Shown here piece by piece: positions 22,053-32,941 of a DNA stretch of 32,941 nucleotides. Position 1 is the stretch's first letter, and each line of letters opens with the position of its first letter. The position numbers were made by a program, and so were the translations under genes. The notes beneath the pieces were generated by a model that saw nothing but the letters and a program-made list of their open reading frames with translations, had not been told where the DNA came from and did not search any database. Source of the stretch: an uncultured Methylophilaceae bacterium (GTDB lineage: Bacteria > Pseudomonadota > Gammaproteobacteria > Burkholderiales > Methylophilaceae); contig CAIWQV010000035.1 of NCBI GenBank assembly GCA_903914945.1, forward strand, positions 1 to 32,941, written 5' to 3'.

Positions 22053-23375
22053 TTATCTAAGCGCATTTGCGCCACCTTTAAAGTTAGCTTTCTTAAGCAA
22101 TCCCTCATACTGATACGACATCAGATGCGATTGAACCTGTGTCATAAAATCCATCGTTACCACCACAATAATTAATAACGATGTACCTCCAAAATAAAAA
22201 GGAACATTAAACTTAAGTATTAAAAACTCTGGCAATAAACACACAAGCGTTATATACACAGCACCTACTAAAGTTAATCTACCCATAATCGTGTCGATAT
22301 ATTTTGCAGTTTGTTCTCCAGGTCTAATTCCAGGGACAAACGCACCACCTTTTTTCAGGTTATCTGCCGTTTCCTTTGGATTAAACACCAAAGCTGTATA
22401 AAAAAAGCAGAAAAACACTATCGCCACCGCGAATAGAAAAATATAAATTGGCTGTCCTGGCGAAATAGCGGCTCCAATATCTTTAAGCCATAACATTTTT
22501 TCACTAGATCCAAACCATCCAGCCAAAGTCGCTGGAAATAAAATAATGCTCGATGCAAAAATAGGTGGGATTACACCCGCCATATTTAGTTTTAATGGCA
22601 AATGAGAGGTTTGTCCTCCATATAATTTATTACCAACCTGCCTTTTTGCATAGTTAACAGTAATTTTTCTCTGGCCTCTTTCAACAAAAACGACCAATGC
22701 TGTTACTAAAATTGTTGCTGCAAACAAGAAAAACACTAGCGGGATTGAAAATGCACCCGTTCTAGCTAATTCAAGCGTACTTCCTATTGCATGAGGCAAT
22801 CCAGCCACAATGCCTGAGAAAATAATAATTGAGATACCGTTACCAATACCTCTTTCAGTAATTTGCTCGCCCAACCACATAAGGAACATTGTTCCACTCA
22901 CTAAAGTTACAACTGTGGTGAGCCTAAAAGCCAATCCAGGATCAAGCACCAATCCAGGTTGAGACTCAAGCGCTATAGAAATACCTAACGCCTGAAATGC
23001 AGCCAAAATTACTGTGCCGTATCTCGTATACTTTGTTATTAGCCTTCTACCCGCCTCGCCATCTTTTTTTAACTGCTCAAGTTGCGGCGATACTACAGTT
23101 AATAATTGCATGATGATCGATGCTGAAATATAAGGCATGATCCCTAATGCAAATAATGTAAATCTTTTTAATGCGCCTCCAGAGAACATATTAAACATTC
23201 CAAGGATGCCACCACTTTGAGAATCAAATAATTTTTTAAGCACAAGTGGGTCAATTCCAGGGACTGGAATATGCGCGCCAAGTCTATAAACAACAATGGC
23301 TCCCAAACAAAACAAAATGCGATTTTTTAATTCGCTTGTCTTACCAAAAGCACCTAATAAATTATCTTGAGCCAA
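22053..23375 (-). CDS. secY: Preprotein translocase subunit SecY
   Basis: 10-TM protein; [43 protein letters not shown] and [14 protein letters not shown]. Confidence 0.99.
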   Translation of the reverse strand: MAQDNLLGAFGKTSELKNRILFCLGAIVVYRLGAHIPVPGIDPLVLKKLFDSQSGGILGMFNMFSGGALKRFTLFALGIMPYISASIIMQLLTVVSPQLEQLKKDGEAGRRLITKYTRYGTVILAAFQALGISIALESQPGLVLDPGLAFRLTTVVTLVSGTMFLMWLGEQITERGIGNGISIIIFSGIVAGLPHAIGSTLELARTGAFSIPLVFFLFAATILVTALVVFVERGQRKITVNYAKRQVGNKLYGGQTSHLPLKLNMAGVIPPIFASSIILFPATLAGWFGSSEKMLWLKDIGAAISPGQPIYIFLFAVAIVFFCFFYTALVFNPKETADNLKKGGAFVPGIRPGEQTAKYIDTIMGRLTLVGAVYITLVCLLPEFLILKFNVPFYFGGTSLLIIVVVTMDFMTQVQSHLMSYQYEGLLKKANFKGGANALR

Positions 23376-23385
23376 AATTAAATTC

Positions 23386-23823
23386 TCAAACTTCTACTAC
23401 TTTTCCGCCTGCCGCTTCAATTGCAGCACGAGCGCCCTTAGTTAGCAATAAACCTTGGATTGTTAATTTTCTTTTTACTTCACCCGATAAATACACTTTT
23501 GCTGTTTTTGCATTATCAGAAATTAATTTAGCTGCCTTTAATACAAGCAAATCAATATTGTCTGACTCAACTAAATTGAGTTCGTTTGTTCTAACGCGTG
23601 CAGTAAGTTTTTGCGTTAATGATTTAAATCCACGTTTTGGAAGACGTCTTTGAATTGGCATTTGACCGCCTTCAAAACCGACTTTATGGAATCCACCAGC
23701 TCTAGATTTTTGACCCTTATGGCCACGTCCAGCTGTTTTTCCAAGACCAGAACCAATACCTCGGCCAACACGTCTTGCAACTTTTTTAGAACCAACTGCT
23801 GGTTTTAATGTATTTAGTTTCAT
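23386..23823 (-). CDS. rplO: 50S ribosomal protein L15
   Basis: [44 protein letters not shown]. Confidence 0.98.
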   Translation of the reverse strand: MKLNTLKPAVGSKKVARRVGRGIGSGLGKTAGRGHKGQKSRAGGFHKVGFEGGQMPIQRRLPKRGFKSLTQKLTARVRTNELNLVESDNIDLLVLKAAKLISDNAKTAKVYLSGEVKRKLTIQGLLLTKGARAAIEAAGGKVVEV

Positions 23824-23832
23824 AATTTCTCT

Positions 23833-24036
23833 TTATATCTTTTCGACTTTAAGTAAATAATTCACTGCATTGATCATGCCTCGAATCGCTGGAGTGTCTT
23901 GCAACTCAACAGTATGATGCATTCTTCTTAGGCCTAATCCTTTAACAGTTGCACGATGAGGTTCAGTTCTACCAATTAAACTTTTAATTAGTGTGACTTT
24001 TAATCCAGCTGTAACTTCTTTTTTTGTTTTTGCCAT
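23833..24036 (-). CDS. rpmD: 50S ribosomal protein L30
   Basis: [46 protein letters not shown]. Confidence 0.97.
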   Translation of the reverse strand: MAKTKKEVTAGLKVTLIKSLIGRTEPHRATVKGLGLRRMHHTVELQDTPAIRGMINAVNYLLKVEKI

Positions 24037-24040
24037 TTAA

Positions 24041-24553
24041 TTAGCCTCTGATTTCTTCTACTGATTTGCCGCGTTTAGCAGCAATTTCAGCTGGTGTGTT
24101 CATAGATTCGAGTCCGTTTAATGTTGCTCTAACAACATTGTAGGGATTGGTTGAGCCGATACATTTTGCTAAAACATTCGTGATGCCCATTACTTCGAAA
24201 ATCGCTCTCATAGCGCCGCCAGCAATAATGCCGGTACCTTCTGAAGCTGGTTGAATGAATACTTTTGCAGCACCATGCTCACCCATCACAGCATGTTGCA
24301 ATGTTCCATTATTTAATTTTACTTTCAGCATGCCTCTTCTAGCTTCGTCCATTGCTTTTTGAACAGCCACAGGCACTTCTCTTGCCTTACCTTTTCCCAT
24401 ACCAACTGAGCCGTCTCCGTCACCCACAACAGTTAACGCAGCAAAACTCATAATACGGCCGCCTTTAACTACTTTAGTAACGCGGTTTACAGCAATCATT
24501 TTTTCTCTTAAACCGTCTGTTTGCGTTTGTTGATTTTCTAAATCTTTTGCCAT
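24041..24553 (-). CDS. rpsE: 30S ribosomal protein S5
   Basis: [40 protein letters not shown]. Confidence 0.99.
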   Translation of the reverse strand: MAKDLENQQTQTDGLREKMIAVNRVTKVVKGGRIMSFAALTVVGDGDGSVGMGKGKAREVPVAVQKAMDEARRGMLKVKLNNGTLQHAVMGEHGAAKVFIQPASEGTGIIAGGAMRAIFEVMGITNVLAKCIGSTNPYNVVRATLNGLESMNTPAEIAAKRGKSVEEIRG

Positions 24554-24578
24554 GTTTTGACCTATTTAAATTGTTGGG

Positions 24579-24932
24579 TTAGAAAGACAAGCCGTTTTCT
24601 CTAGCAGCATCTGCCAAAGCTTTAACTCTGCCATGATAGCGATAACCTGATCTATCAAATGCTACATTTGTAATTCCGATTTTTTTAGCTTTTTCAGCAA
24701 TGCGTTTGCCAATTTGAGCTGCCGCTTCAATATTGCCGCCATTCTTTAATGTCTTTTTAATATCAGCTTCTAGTGATGAAGCGCTCGCTAAAACTTTATT
24801 CTCACCAGCACTTATGATTTGGGCATAAATATTTGTGTTAGTTCTATGAACACTTAGTCTTGTCACTTGAAGCTCGGCAATTTTTGCTCGGGTCTTTTTA
24901 GCGCGACGTAAACGGGGATTCGAATTATACAT
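24579..24932 (-). CDS. rplR: 50S ribosomal protein L18
   Basis: [16 protein letters not shown] and [28 protein letters not shown]. Confidence 0.98.
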   Translation of the reverse strand: MYNSNPRLRRAKKTRAKIAELQVTRLSVHRTNTNIYAQIISAGENKVLASASSLEADIKKTLKNGGNIEAAAQIGKRIAEKAKKIGITNVAFDRSGYRYHGRVKALADAARENGLSF

Positions 24933-24942
24933 ATCTCAACCT

Positions 24943-25476
24943 TTATTTTTTCTTAGTTTCTTTGATAATGACGTTCTCATCTGCATAACGAACGCCCTTA
25001 CCTTTATATGGCTCTGGTGGTCGGTACGCTCTAATTTGAGCAGCAACTTGACCTATTAATTGCTTATCAGAACCTTTTAAAATAATTTCAGTTTGACTCG
25101 GTGTTTCAACTTTAATGCCTTCAGGCATTTTGTAATTTACTGGATGTGAAAAACCTAAATCAAGATTAAGGTTTGCACCTTGTGCTTGTGCTTTATATCC
25201 AACACCAATTAAAGTTAATTTTCTAACAAATCCTTCAGAAACACCTTTCATCATGTTCGCAACAATTGCTCGCATGGTGCCGGCCATAGCATTCGCTTGC
25301 TGAGATTCATCAGCTGCTGCAAATGTAATTACTTGGCCATCGTTATTTAATTTAACATTCGGTGTAATAAATTGATTTAATTTTCCCATTGGTCCGCTGA
25401 TAGAAATATTCAATTCATTAATTGAAACCTCTACTTTAGGGGGAATAGTTACGGGTGCTTTAGCTATACGTGACAT
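24943..25476 (-). CDS. rplF: 50S ribosomal protein L6
   Basis: Start trimmed to [19 protein letters not shown]; the ORF-track MLCGLRRKY extension overlaps rpsH. C-terminal [21 protein letters not shown]. Confidence 0.97.
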   Translation of the reverse strand: MSRIAKAPVTIPPKVEVSINELNISISGPMGKLNQFITPNVKLNNDGQVITFAAADESQQANAMAGTMRAIVANMMKGVSEGFVRKLTLIGVGYKAQAQGANLNLDLGFSHPVNYKMPEGIKVETPSQTEIILKGSDKQLIGQVAAQIRAYRPPEPYKGKGVRYADENVIIKETKKK

Positions 25477-25487
25477 ATATTTTCTCC

Positions 25488-25883
25488 TTAAGCCACATAG
25501 CAAAGCACTTCGCCGCCAATGCCCGCAGCTTTTGCTTTTCTATCTGTCATAACTCCCTTAGATGTCGATACGATTGCAACACCAAGACCATTCATTACTT
25601 CAGGAATGCCCTGGCTTGCTTTATAAACACGTAACCCCGGTTTACTTACTCTTTCAATTTTTTCAATAACAGGTCTTCCGGCATAGTATTTCAATTCAAT
25701 ATTTAATACTGGTTTGCCTTGAACTTCCTGCTCAGCAAAATTCTCAATATAGCCTTCATCTTTTAAAACATGTGCGATAGCTTTTTTTAATTTAGATGCA
25801 GGCATGGTGATAGATACTTTATTAGAACTTTGACCATTCCTAATTCTGGTTAGCATATCGGCAACTGGATCGCTCATACTCAT
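25488..25883 (-). CDS. rpsH: 30S ribosomal protein S8
   Basis: [16 protein letters not shown] and [31 protein letters not shown]. Confidence 0.98.
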   Translation of the reverse strand: MSMSDPVADMLTRIRNGQSSNKVSITMPASKLKKAIAHVLKDEGYIENFAEQEVQGKPVLNIELKYYAGRPVIEKIERVSKPGLRVYKASQGIPEVMNGLGVAIVSTSKGVMTDRKAKAAGIGGEVLCYVA

Positions 25884-25898
25884 ATTATTTTTCTCCTA

Positions 25899-26204
25899 TT
25901 ACCAACTTGCTTTAATCACGCCAGGCACTTCGCCTCGCATCATTAAATCTCTTAATTTACTTCGACCGATCCCGAACTTGCTGTAAACGCCTCTTGGACG
26001 ACCTGTTAGAGAACAACGATTTCTTAATCTAACTGGACTTGAATTGCGGGGTAAACTTTGTAATTTCTGTCTCGCTTCTTGTTTTTGTTCTGAAGATGCG
26101 TTTATATCAGAAATGATTTCATTTAAAGCAGCGCGTTTGGTTTTAAATTTTTCAACCATATTGCGTCGTTTTAATTCGCGTTCTGTCATGCACATTTTAG
26201 CCAT
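25899..26204 (-). CDS. rpsN: 30S ribosomal protein S14 (long form, lacks the CXXC zinc-finger pairs)
   Basis: [43 protein letters not shown]. Confidence 0.98.
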   Translation of the reverse strand: MAKMCMTERELKRRNMVEKFKTKRAALNEIISDINASSEQKQEARQKLQSLPRNSSPVRLRNRCSLTGRPRGVYSKFGIGRSKLRDLMMRGEVPGVIKASW

Positions 26205-26213
26205 AGTCTAAAC

Positions 26214-26753
26214 CTAGTTTCTAAATGGAAAACTAAACGCAGATAACAATGCTTTTGCTTCTTCGTCAGTTTTAGCTGTCGTTGTAATTGTGATATTCAT
26301 CCCTCTTAATGCATCGATTTTATCGTATTCGATCTCAGGAAAAATAATCTGCTCTTTAACACCCATATTGTAATTTCCACGACCATCAAATGATCTAGCA
26401 GAAATACCTCTAAAGTCTCTAATTCGAGGAATAGCAACTGTAACGAGTCGATCTAGAAACTCATACATACGATCTCTACGAAGAGTCACTTTGCAACCTA
26501 CTGGATAATCGTCACGAATCTTAAATGCTGCCACTGATTTTTTAGCTTTTGTAACAATAGCTTTTTGGCCAGCAATTTTTTCCATGTCACCCACAGCGTG
26601 TTCCATGATCTTTTTGTCAGCTACCGCTTCACCTACGCCCATATTCAAAGTAATTTTTTCAATTCTAGGCACTTGCATTGGTGATGAATAACCAAATTGT
26701 TCAGTCATTTTTTTGATGACTTCTGTTTTATAAAATTCTTTTAATCGAGCCAT
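26214..26753 (-). CDS. rplE: 50S ribosomal protein L5
   Basis: [18 protein letters not shown] and [24 protein letters not shown]. Confidence 0.99.
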   Translation of the reverse strand: MARLKEFYKTEVIKKMTEQFGYSSPMQVPRIEKITLNMGVGEAVADKKIMEHAVGDMEKIAGQKAIVTKAKKSVAAFKIRDDYPVGCKVTLRRDRMYEFLDRLVTVAIPRIRDFRGISARSFDGRGNYNMGVKEQIIFPEIEYDKIDALRGMNITITTTAKTDEEAKALLSAFSFPFRN

Positions 26754-26761
26754 TTCTTTTC

Positions 26762-27079
26762 CTATGCGTCAACTGCTTCGTTGTTTGATTTGAAAACACG
26801 GATTTTCTTGCCATCATCTAATTTTTTAATTCCGACTCTGTCCGCTTTTTGAGTCAAATTATTAAGTAAAGCGACGTTAGAAATATTTAGTGGCATTTCT
26901 TTACTTACAATTCCACCTTGAATATTTTTTGCAGGGTTAGGTTTGGTATGTTTTTTTACCATATTTAAACCTTCAACCACTACATGTCCTGTTTTAAGTA
27001 CACTTAAAACAACACCTTGTTTGCCTTTATCTTTACCTGTATTTAAAATGACTTTGTCACCTTTACGAATTTTATTCAT
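26762..27079 (-). CDS. rplX: 50S ribosomal protein L24
   Basis: [27 protein letters not shown] (KOW motif). Confidence 0.98.
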   Translation of the reverse strand: MNKIRKGDKVILNTGKDKGKQGVVLSVLKTGHVVVEGLNMVKKHTKPNPAKNIQGGIVSKEMPLNISNVALLNNLTQKADRVGIKKLDDGKKIRVFKSNNEAVDA

Positions 27080-27089
27080 CCGTATACTC

Positions 27090-27458
27090 CTATAAAACTT
27101 CTGGTGCTAATGAAACAATCTTCATGAACCGTTCTGTTCTCAATTCGCGAGTCACAGGTCCAAAAATACGTGTTCCAATAGGTTCTAATTTAGCGTTTAA
27201 AAGAACGGCTGCATTAGCATCAAATTTAATCAAAGAGCCATCTGGTCTTCTAACGCCTTTTGCTGTTCTCACAACAACTGCGGTATAAACTTCTCCTTTT
27301 TTCACTCTGCCTCTAGGAGCTGCATCTTTAATACTCACTTTGATAATGTCGCCAATACTTGCGTAACGTCGTTTTGAGCCGCCCAATACCTTAATGCACA
27401 TTACTGAACGAGCGCCAGTATTGTCAGCAATTTCTAATCTTGACTGCATTTGAATCAT
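27090..27458 (-). CDS. rplN: 50S ribosomal protein L14
   Basis: [37 protein letters not shown]. Confidence 0.99.
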   Translation of the reverse strand: MIQMQSRLEIADNTGARSVMCIKVLGGSKRRYASIGDIIKVSIKDAAPRGRVKKGEVYTAVVVRTAKGVRRPDGSLIKFDANAAVLLNAKLEPIGTRIFGPVTRELRTERFMKIVSLAPEVL

Positions 27459-27581
27459 GAATTTATCTCCAACTTAATCCGTTATTACGAAAGCCAGCTT
27501 TTTAATTAGCCGATATACTACGGTCAGTATTGGGGGGTTAGCTTATAAACTTATAGTTTATGAACCCCAAAAAAGTCTCGC

Positions 27582-27610
27582 ATTATATGCTATTTACTTC
27601 TTATTCTCAA
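27582..27610 (-). promoter_or_regulatory. Near-consensus sigma70 promoter for the spc operon (rplN...)
   Basis: Minus strand TTGAGA (27610-27605) - 17 nt - TATAAT (27587-27582), in the rpsQ/rplN gap. Confidence 0.75.
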
Positions 27611-27620
27611 CTTCTTAAAA

Positions 27621-27887
27621 CTAAACTTGAACTGCCTTTGTAACTATTTTACTAACGACCCATGATTTAGTTTTTGAAATAGGGCGATTTTCTGTAATAA
27701 CAACTAAATCACCTTCTTTACTTTCATTTTTTTCATCATGCGCATGAAATTTATTTGACTTAACAATCACCTTGCCAATCAAAGGATGCTTTACTTTTCT
27801 TTCGACCAATACCGTAACCGTCTTATCCATCTTGTCGCTTACAACTCTTCCGGTAAAGGTTCTAACAACTTTTTTTGTTTCAGTCAT
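27621..27887 (-). CDS. rpsQ: 30S ribosomal protein S17
   Basis: [32 protein letters not shown]. Confidence 0.98.
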   Translation of the reverse strand: MTETKKVVRTFTGRVVSDKMDKTVTVLVERKVKHPLIGKVIVKSNKFHAHDEKNESKEGDLVVITENRPISKTKSWVVSKIVTKAVQV

Positions 27888-27889
27888 AT

Positions 27890-28096
27890 TTAAGCCTGTT
27901 TAACTTTCTCGCCAAGAACTGTTTTCACTCTTGCGATATCACGTTTAATTTTCGCAATTTGATCAACCTTGTTTAATTGTTGGGTTGCCAATTGCATTTT
28001 TAATGAGAACTGAGCTCTTCTTAGCTCCAATAACTCTGTACCTAATTCTTCAGTTGTCTTTTTTCTTAAATCAGCTGTTTTCATATTAGCTTTCAT
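27890..28096 (-). CDS. rpmC: 50S ribosomal protein L29
   Basis: [32 protein letters not shown]. Confidence 0.97.
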   Translation of the reverse strand: MKANMKTADLRKKTTEELGTELLELRRAQFSLKMQLATQQLNKVDQIAKIKRDIARVKTVLGEKVKQA

Positions 28097-28097
28097 A

Positions 28098-28514
28098 TTA
28101 GCCTCCGATATGACGAGTAATAAAGGTTGTTTCGATTGGAAGCTTAGCAGCTGCTAATTTAAATGCTTCTCTCGCCAATGCTTCAGTTACTCCATCCATT
28201 TCATATAACATTTTTCCGGGCTGAATTTGAGCTACGTAGTATTCGGTACTACCTTTACCGTTACCCATACGAACTTCAGCAGGTTTCTTTGAAATTGGTT
28301 GATCTGGGAATATGCGAATCCATACTCGACCACCACGCTTAATGTGACGTGTCATCACTCGACGTGCAGCTTCAATTTGACGGGCTGTTAGGCGTCCTCG
28401 TCCAATTGCTTTCAAACCGAAATCACCAAAACTTACTTTATTTCCTGTCGTTGCAATGCCCTTATTTCGGCCTTTTTGCATCTTACGAAATTTTTGTCTA
28501 GCCGGTTGTAACAT
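28098..28514 (-). CDS. rplP: 50S ribosomal protein L16
   Basis: [19 protein letters not shown] and [30 protein letters not shown]. Confidence 0.99.
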   Translation of the reverse strand: MLQPARQKFRKMQKGRNKGIATTGNKVSFGDFGLKAIGRGRLTARQIEAARRVMTRHIKRGGRVWIRIFPDQPISKKPAEVRMGNGKGSTEYYVAQIQPGKMLYEMDGVTEALAREAFKLAAAKLPIETTFITRHIGG

Positions 28515-29295
28515 CTTTAGCCCTCGACTTTCTCACTTTTTTTTCTGGTTCTTGCGCTGTTGTTTCGTCTTTCTTAACTCTTGGTTTTCTTGGTTTTTTT
28601 TCTTCTGCAGTTTTTTCAGTTGCTGGACTTGCAGCATCTAATGACTGTGAAGTTTCTTTTGTATTGTCTACAAATAATTCGCCTTTAAAGACCCATACTT
28701 TTATACCAATAATTCCATATGTTGTCTTTGCTTCGGCTACACCGTAATCTATATCAGCTCTTAATGTATGAAGAGGCACTCTGCCTTCTCTATACCATTC
28801 TGTTCTTGCAATCTCAATGCCATTTAATCGGCCAGCGCTCATAATTTTAATACCTTGAGCACCCAATCTCATTGCGTTCTGCATTGCTCTTTTCATAGCG
28901 CGTCTAAACATCACACGTTTTTCTAATTGTTGTGCAATACTTTGTGCAATTAATGTTGCATCAATCTCTGGTTTACGCACTTCTTCAATATTTAAATGAA
29001 CTGGGACACCCATAAGCGCTTGTAAACTTGATCTTAATGTTTCAATATCTTCACCTTTTTTCCCAATTACAATCCCAGGTCTTGCTGAGTAAATCGTAAT
29101 CTTTGCATTTTTAGCTGGGCGCTCAATAACAATTTTACTTACAGCAGCATTTGCTAATTTCTTATTTAAAAATTCTCTGACCTTAATGTCGTTGTTCAAC
29201 ATTGCAGGAAAATTTTTACTATTAGCATACCAACGTGATGTCCAATTTTTTTGAACACTTAAGCGGAAACCAATTGGATGAATTTTTTGACCCAT
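28498..29295 (-). CDS. rpsC: 30S ribosomal protein S3 with basic C-terminal extension
   Basis: [16 protein letters not shown] domain [16 protein letters not shown]. Overlaps rplP by 17 nt. Confidence 0.98.
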   Translation of the reverse strand: MGQKIHPIGFRLSVQKNWTSRWYANSKNFPAMLNNDIKVREFLNKKLANAAVSKIVIERPAKNAKITIYSARPGIVIGKKGEDIETLRSSLQALMGVPVHLNIEEVRKPEIDATLIAQSIAQQLEKRVMFRRAMKRAMQNAMRLGAQGIKIMSAGRLNGIEIARTEWYREGRVPLHTLRADIDYGVAEAKTTYGIIGIKVWVFKGELFVDNTKETSQSLDAASPATEKTAEEKKPRKPRVKKDETTAQEPEKKVRKSRAKDVTTG

Positions 29296-29306
29296 ATTTT
29301 TTCTCT

Positions 29307-29642
29307 TTAGTTGCCGACTGTCACTTTAATGTGACAAGTTGGTTTTGTAATTTTCCCTGCGCGGCCTTTAGCACGAGCACGGATACGTTTTAAAATAATG
29401 CCTTTATCTACATAAATTGTTTTAATAAACAATTCATCTATATCAGCCCCATTATTGTGCTCAGCATTTGCAATTGCAGACTCAACAACTCGTTTAATAA
29501 TTTCCGCACCTTTTTTCGGGCTGAAGTTAAGAATATTGAGTGCGTAATCTACTTTTTTTCCTCTTACCAAATCAGCAACTAATCTTGCTTTTTGAGGGGA
29601 TAAACGAACGCCTTTAAGAATAGCTGAAACTTCGGTAGCCAT
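29307..29642 (-). CDS. rplV: 50S ribosomal protein L22
   Basis: [21 protein letters not shown] and [18 protein letters not shown]. Confidence 0.98.
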   Translation of the reverse strand: MATEVSAILKGVRLSPQKARLVADLVRGKKVDYALNILNFSPKKGAEIIKRVVESAIANAEHNNGADIDELFIKTIYVDKGIILKRIRARAKGRAGKITKPTCHIKVTVGN

Positions 29643-29644
29643 TT

Positions 29645-29920
29645 TTATACCTTAGCCTTTCTATCAGCGGCGTGACCTTTAAAGGTTCTCGTTAGTGCAA
29701 ACTCGCCTAATTTATGTCCAATCATATTTTCTGTAATTAATACGGGTACATGTTGTTTACCATTATGAATAGCAATGGTAAGACCAATGAAGTTAGGTAA
29801 GATCGTTGATCTTCTTGACCATGTTTTAATTGGCTTACGGTCGCGATTGCCAGAAGCAACTTCAACTTTCTTAGCCAAATGTGCATCAATGAATGGTCCT
29901 TTTTTAACTGAACGTGCCAT
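29645..29920 (-). CDS. rpsS: 30S ribosomal protein S19
   Basis: [44 protein letters not shown]. Confidence 0.99.
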   Translation of the reverse strand: MARSVKKGPFIDAHLAKKVEVASGNRDRKPIKTWSRRSTILPNFIGLTIAIHNGKQHVPVLITENMIGHKLGEFALTRTFKGHAADRKAKV

Positions 29921-29925
29921 ATTTA

Positions 29926-30759
29926 TTACCTCTTATTCGCTGGACGACGACTGACGCGCATATTGTCAGTACGTTTATTTGTTCTTGTTCGATAGCCTTT
30001 AGTTGGAGTTCCCCAAGGGCTTACTGGATGCATACCAGCCGCTGTTTTTCCTTCACCAGCACCGTGAGGGTGATCGACAGGATTCATTACTACACCGCGT
30101 ACTGTTGGTCTAACGCCTCTCCATCTCATAGCGCCTGCTTTACCAATAGATCTAAGAGAATGTTCTTCGTTACCCACTTCACCTAAAGTAGCTTTGCAAT
30201 CTACATGCACTTTTCTTACTTCGCCTGAACGAAGTCGTAATTGAGCATAGGTACCTTCTCTTGCCAAAAGCTGCACAGAAGTACCTGCAGAGCGAGCAAT
30301 TTGAGCGCCTTTGCCAGGTTGTAATTCAATACAATGAATGGTGCTACCTACAGGAATATTTCTTAATGGCATTGCATTACCATTTTTAACAGGCGCTTCA
30401 GAGCCACTAATTAATTCAGCACCCACAGCTACGCCTTTAGGAGCAATGATGTATCTTCTTTCGCCATCTGCGTATAAAAGAAGCGCAATGTTTGCAGTTC
30501 TATTTGGGTCGTATTCGAGATGTTCCACTTTTGCAGGAATGCCATCTTTATTTCGTTTGAAATCGATCATTCGATAATTTTGTTTATGACCGCCGCCATG
30601 ATGGCGAATAGTAATGACACCGCGGCTATTTCTTCCAGCGTGTTTATTCTTCTTTTCAACTAATGGTGCGAAAGGTTTGCCTTTATGTAGGTCTGGATTG
30701 ACGACCTTAACAACTGCGCGTCTTCCTGGGGAGGTTGGTTTTACTTTAACTAAAGCCAT
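29926..30759 (-). CDS. rplB: 50S ribosomal protein L2
   Basis: [22 protein letters not shown] and [18 protein letters not shown]. Confidence 0.99.
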   Translation of the reverse strand: MALVKVKPTSPGRRAVVKVVNPDLHKGKPFAPLVEKKNKHAGRNSRGVITIRHHGGGHKQNYRMIDFKRNKDGIPAKVEHLEYDPNRTANIALLLYADGERRYIIAPKGVAVGAELISGSEAPVKNGNAMPLRNIPVGSTIHCIELQPGKGAQIARSAGTSVQLLAREGTYAQLRLRSGEVRKVHVDCKATLGEVGNEEHSLRSIGKAGAMRWRGVRPTVRGVVMNPVDHPHGAGEGKTAAGMHPVSPWGTPTKGYRTRTNKRTDNMRVSRRPANKR

Positions 30760-30768
30760 TTTTTATCC

Positions 30769-31080
30769 TTATTCACCGCTCGCAAAATTAATCTCTTGGC
30801 CTGGCTTAAGGCTTACATAAGCCTTCTTCCAATCATTTCTTTTACCAAATGAACGGCCTGCTCTTTTTACTTTGCCACCTACATTGAGTAATGTCACAGC
30901 CTTTACTTCAACTTTAAACATTAATTCAACAGCAGCTTTAATTTCTGATTTAGTCGCATCAGTTCTGACTTTGAATGCCACTTGATTATATTTGTCAGCA
31001 ACAAATGTTGCTTTCTCAGTAATTTGTGGCGCTAAAATAACTTGAATAATACGATCTTGTGTATGGACTATTTGGCTCAC
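30769..31080 (-). CDS. rplW: 50S ribosomal protein L23
   Basis: [23 protein letters not shown] and [23 protein letters not shown]. Confidence 0.98.
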   Translation of the reverse strand: MSQIVHTQDRIIQVILAPQITEKATFVADKYNQVAFKVRTDATKSEIKAAVELMFKVEVKAVTLLNVGGKVKRAGRSFGKRNDWKKAYVSLKPGQEINFASGE

Positions 31081-31703
31081 GCTAGCATCTCCTCAAGTTT
31101 TTTAAGTGCACCAGCTGTAGCTACGACATTTGGAAACTGAACTAAACTAACTGGATCAGCATATTGCGCTTCAACAACCATCACATTAGTTAAATTTCTT
31201 GATGATAAATATAGGTTTTCATCAAATGCGTCTGTTAAAACTAAAACGCCTTGCGTATAACCCATACCTTTAATTTTTTCGATAAGCTGTTTTGTTTTTG
31301 GTGTCTCAATTTTAAATTCCTCAACAATGCTTAATCTGTCTTGTCTAACTAATTCAGACAAAATAGATCTCATACCTGAGCGATATGCTTTTCGATTCAT
31401 TTTATGCGAGAAATTTTCATCAGGTGAATTTGGGAACGTTCTACCGCCTCCACGCCATATAGGGCTTGAAGTCATACCAGAACGTGCATTACCTGTACCT
31501 TTTTGTGCGTAAGGCTTGCGAGTACTGTGTTTTACAGTACCTCTTGTTTTTTGTGAGCGGGTTGCAACACGCGCATTAGCCATGTAAGCCACAACCAATT
31601 GATGCACAAGCGCTTCATTAAATTCACGGCCAAAAGTTGCATCAGAAACTGTTACGCTTTTCTTAGCAGCTTTGCCATCTTTATCGAGTAATTTTAATTC
31701 CAT
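31077..31703 (-). CDS. rplD: 50S ribosomal protein L4
   Basis: [39 protein letters not shown]. Confidence 0.98.
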   Translation of the reverse strand: MELKLLDKDGKAAKKSVTVSDATFGREFNEALVHQLVVAYMANARVATRSQKTRGTVKHSTRKPYAQKGTGNARSGMTSSPIWRGGGRTFPNSPDENFSHKMNRKAYRSGMRSILSELVRQDRLSIVEEFKIETPKTKQLIEKIKGMGYTQGVLVLTDAFDENLYLSSRNLTNVMVVEAQYADPVSLVQFPNVVATAGALKKLEEMLA

Positions 31704-32347
31704 TATTTGCTCACTTTCACAGCTGCACGAACTAAAACATCGCCGCCTTTAGAGCCTGGAACTGCTCCTTTGATGAGGATTAAATTTTTTGTAGCATCTA
31801 CACGAACGATTTCTAAATTCTGTGTTGTGATTTTTACAGCGCCTAAATGGCCAGACATACGTTTACCTGGAAAAACTCGGCCTGGATCTTGCGCCATACC
31901 AATTGAACCTGGAACATTATGTGATCTTGAGTTACCGTGTGATGCTCGGTTTGATCTGAAATGATATCTTTTAATAACGCCGGCATATCCTTTACCAATT
32001 GAAGTGCCTGTCACATCAACAAGCTGACCTTCTTTGAAGTTTTCTACCGTGATATTTGTGCCTAAAGGGAAATTCGCTACATCTTCTTCTTTGATTGCAG
32101 TTTCGTGTAATCCAGTACCTGCTGTTACACCTGCTTTAGCGTAATGTCCTGTAAGTGCTTTATCAAGCTTAGTAGCTTTCGTCGCACCATAGGCTAATTG
32201 GAGGCTAGTATAGCCATCTGAAGCAATTGTTTTGATCTGTGTCACGCGGTTAGGTAAGACTTCAAGAACCGTTACAGGAATGCTAGTGCCATCCTCTGTA
32301 AATACCCTTGTCATACCAACTTTGCGACCAATAAGCGCTAAGCTCAT
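31703..32347 (-). CDS. rplC: 50S ribosomal protein L3
   Basis: [29 protein letters not shown] and [15 protein letters not shown]. Confidence 0.98.
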   Translation of the reverse strand: MSLALIGRKVGMTRVFTEDGTSIPVTVLEVLPNRVTQIKTIASDGYTSLQLAYGATKATKLDKALTGHYAKAGVTAGTGLHETAIKEEDVANFPLGTNITVENFKEGQLVDVTGTSIGKGYAGVIKRYHFRSNRASHGNSRSHNVPGSIGMAQDPGRVFPGKRMSGHLGAVKITTQNLEIVRVDATKNLILIKGAVPGSKGGDVLVRAAVKVSK

Positions 32348-32418
32348 GATCGTATCCTTAAATTATTATTATTAAACGAAACCGATTACAATTGACCGAT
32401 TTCTACAAAGAGCGCGGA

Positions 32419-32447
32419 ATTATACCTAACGCTTCAAACTTTTACAA
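32419..32447 (-). promoter_or_regulatory. Near-consensus sigma70 promoter between rpsJ and rplC
   Basis: Minus strand TTGTAA (32447-32442) - 17 nt - TATAAT (32424-32419); the -35 hexamer is the last codon plus stop of rpsJ. Confidence 0.65.
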
Positions 32448-32750
32448 CTTAATTTCTACATCTACTCCAGCAGGCAAATCCAGTTTCATTAAAGCATCCA
32501 CTGTTTTATCTGTTGGATCTAAGATATCCATCAATCTTTGATGAGTTCTTATTTCAAATTGATCACGTGATGTCTTATTGACATGAGGTGATCTTAAAAT
32601 ATCGAATCTTTCAATTCGAGTAGGTAGTGGGACAGGTCCTTTAACAACAGCGCCTGTTCTTTTTGCGGTTTCAACGATTTCTTGAGCTGATTGATCGATT
32701 AAACGATAATCAAACGCTTTCAAACGTATACGAATTTTCTGGCTTTGCAT
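32442..32750 (-). CDS. rpsJ: 30S ribosomal protein S10
   Basis: [39 protein letters not shown]. Confidence 0.99.
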   Translation of the reverse strand: MQSQKIRIRLKAFDYRLIDQSAQEIVETAKRTGAVVKGPVPLPTRIERFDILRSPHVNKTSRDQFEIRTHQRLMDILDPTDKTVDALMKLDLPAGVDVEIKL

Positions 32751-32804
32751 TTTTTACTACCTTTCCAAAGAGCGAATACCTTGCGGTATTATTTTTTAAA
32801 AAAA

Positions 32805-32941
32805 CTATTCAATAACCTTAGCAACAACACCAGCACCTACTGTGCGGCCACCTTCACGAATCGCAAAACGTAAACCTTCTTCCATCGCGATTGGTGCAAT
32901 GAGTGTCACTGTAATTGATACGTTATCACCTGGCATTACCA
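32805..32941 (-). CDS. tuf: Elongation factor Tu, C-terminal fragment (truncated by window edge), not in ORF track
   Basis: Manual translation: [43 protein letters not shown]. Confidence 0.97.
   Translation of the reverse strand, partial: VMPGDNVSITVTLIAPIAMEEGLRFAIREGGRTVGAGVVAKVIE

Noticed and set aside
23246-23653. 135-aa plus-strand ORF across secY/rplO
   Set aside because: It is antisense to two essential conserved genes; no family motif or credible start context is visible.
25477-25503. N-terminal extension MLCGLRRKY of rplF in the ORF track
   Set aside because: It overlaps the rpsH 3' end and lacks L6 similarity; the conserved start is MSRIAKAP at 25476.
27542-27570. Second promoter TTGGGG-N17-TATAAG within the spc leader hairpin
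   Set aside because: The -35 match is weak, and the upstream TTGAGA-N17-TATAAT at 27610-27582 is much closer to consensus; the motif probably arises from the hairpin arms.
1-32941. CRISPR arrays, tRNA/rRNA genes, IS elements, prophage or defence islands
   Set aside because: I saw no regularly spaced repeats, tRNA-like cloverleaf sequences, transposase/integrase motifs or defence-gene motifs. Nearly all the sequence is accounted for by conserved housekeeping genes.

Overview
The window is about 33 kb of AT-rich, densely coded bacterial chromosome with no sign of a mobile, CRISPR or defence region. The left half is housekeeping metabolism: polA (5' truncated by the window edge), a cinA-like gene, dusB-fis-purH-purD-tsaC-hemF-APC permease, cytochrome c, a hexose-6-P mutarotase gene, ilvD, lgt, a small ybdD-like gene with cstA, then coaBC-dut-rpmB-rpmG. 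The right half, on the minus strand, is the canonical tuf / S10 / spc / alpha ribosomal-protein supercluster, reading tuf-rpsJ-rplC...rplQ. Gene order and protein sequences suggest a low-GC betaproteobacterium, possibly Methylophilaceae-like; this taxonomy is inference only. Three real genes are missing from the supplied ORF track because they are short: a YbdD/YjiX-like gene (14167-14346 -), rpmG (18459-18614 +) and rpmJ (21677-21790 -). The C-terminal end of tuf (32805-32941 -) is also absent from the track. I found no previously undescribed system. The best leads are small-scale: (i) promoter-plus-hairpin units at r-protein operon boundaries, some with G:U pairs possible only in the sense RNA; (ii) a 14-bp terminator-like stem embedded in the 3' coding end of the ybdD-like gene, immediately after the lgt stop; (iii) a GCAA-loop hairpin between tuf and rpsJ; (iv) a repeat-bearing basic tail on ribosomal protein S3.
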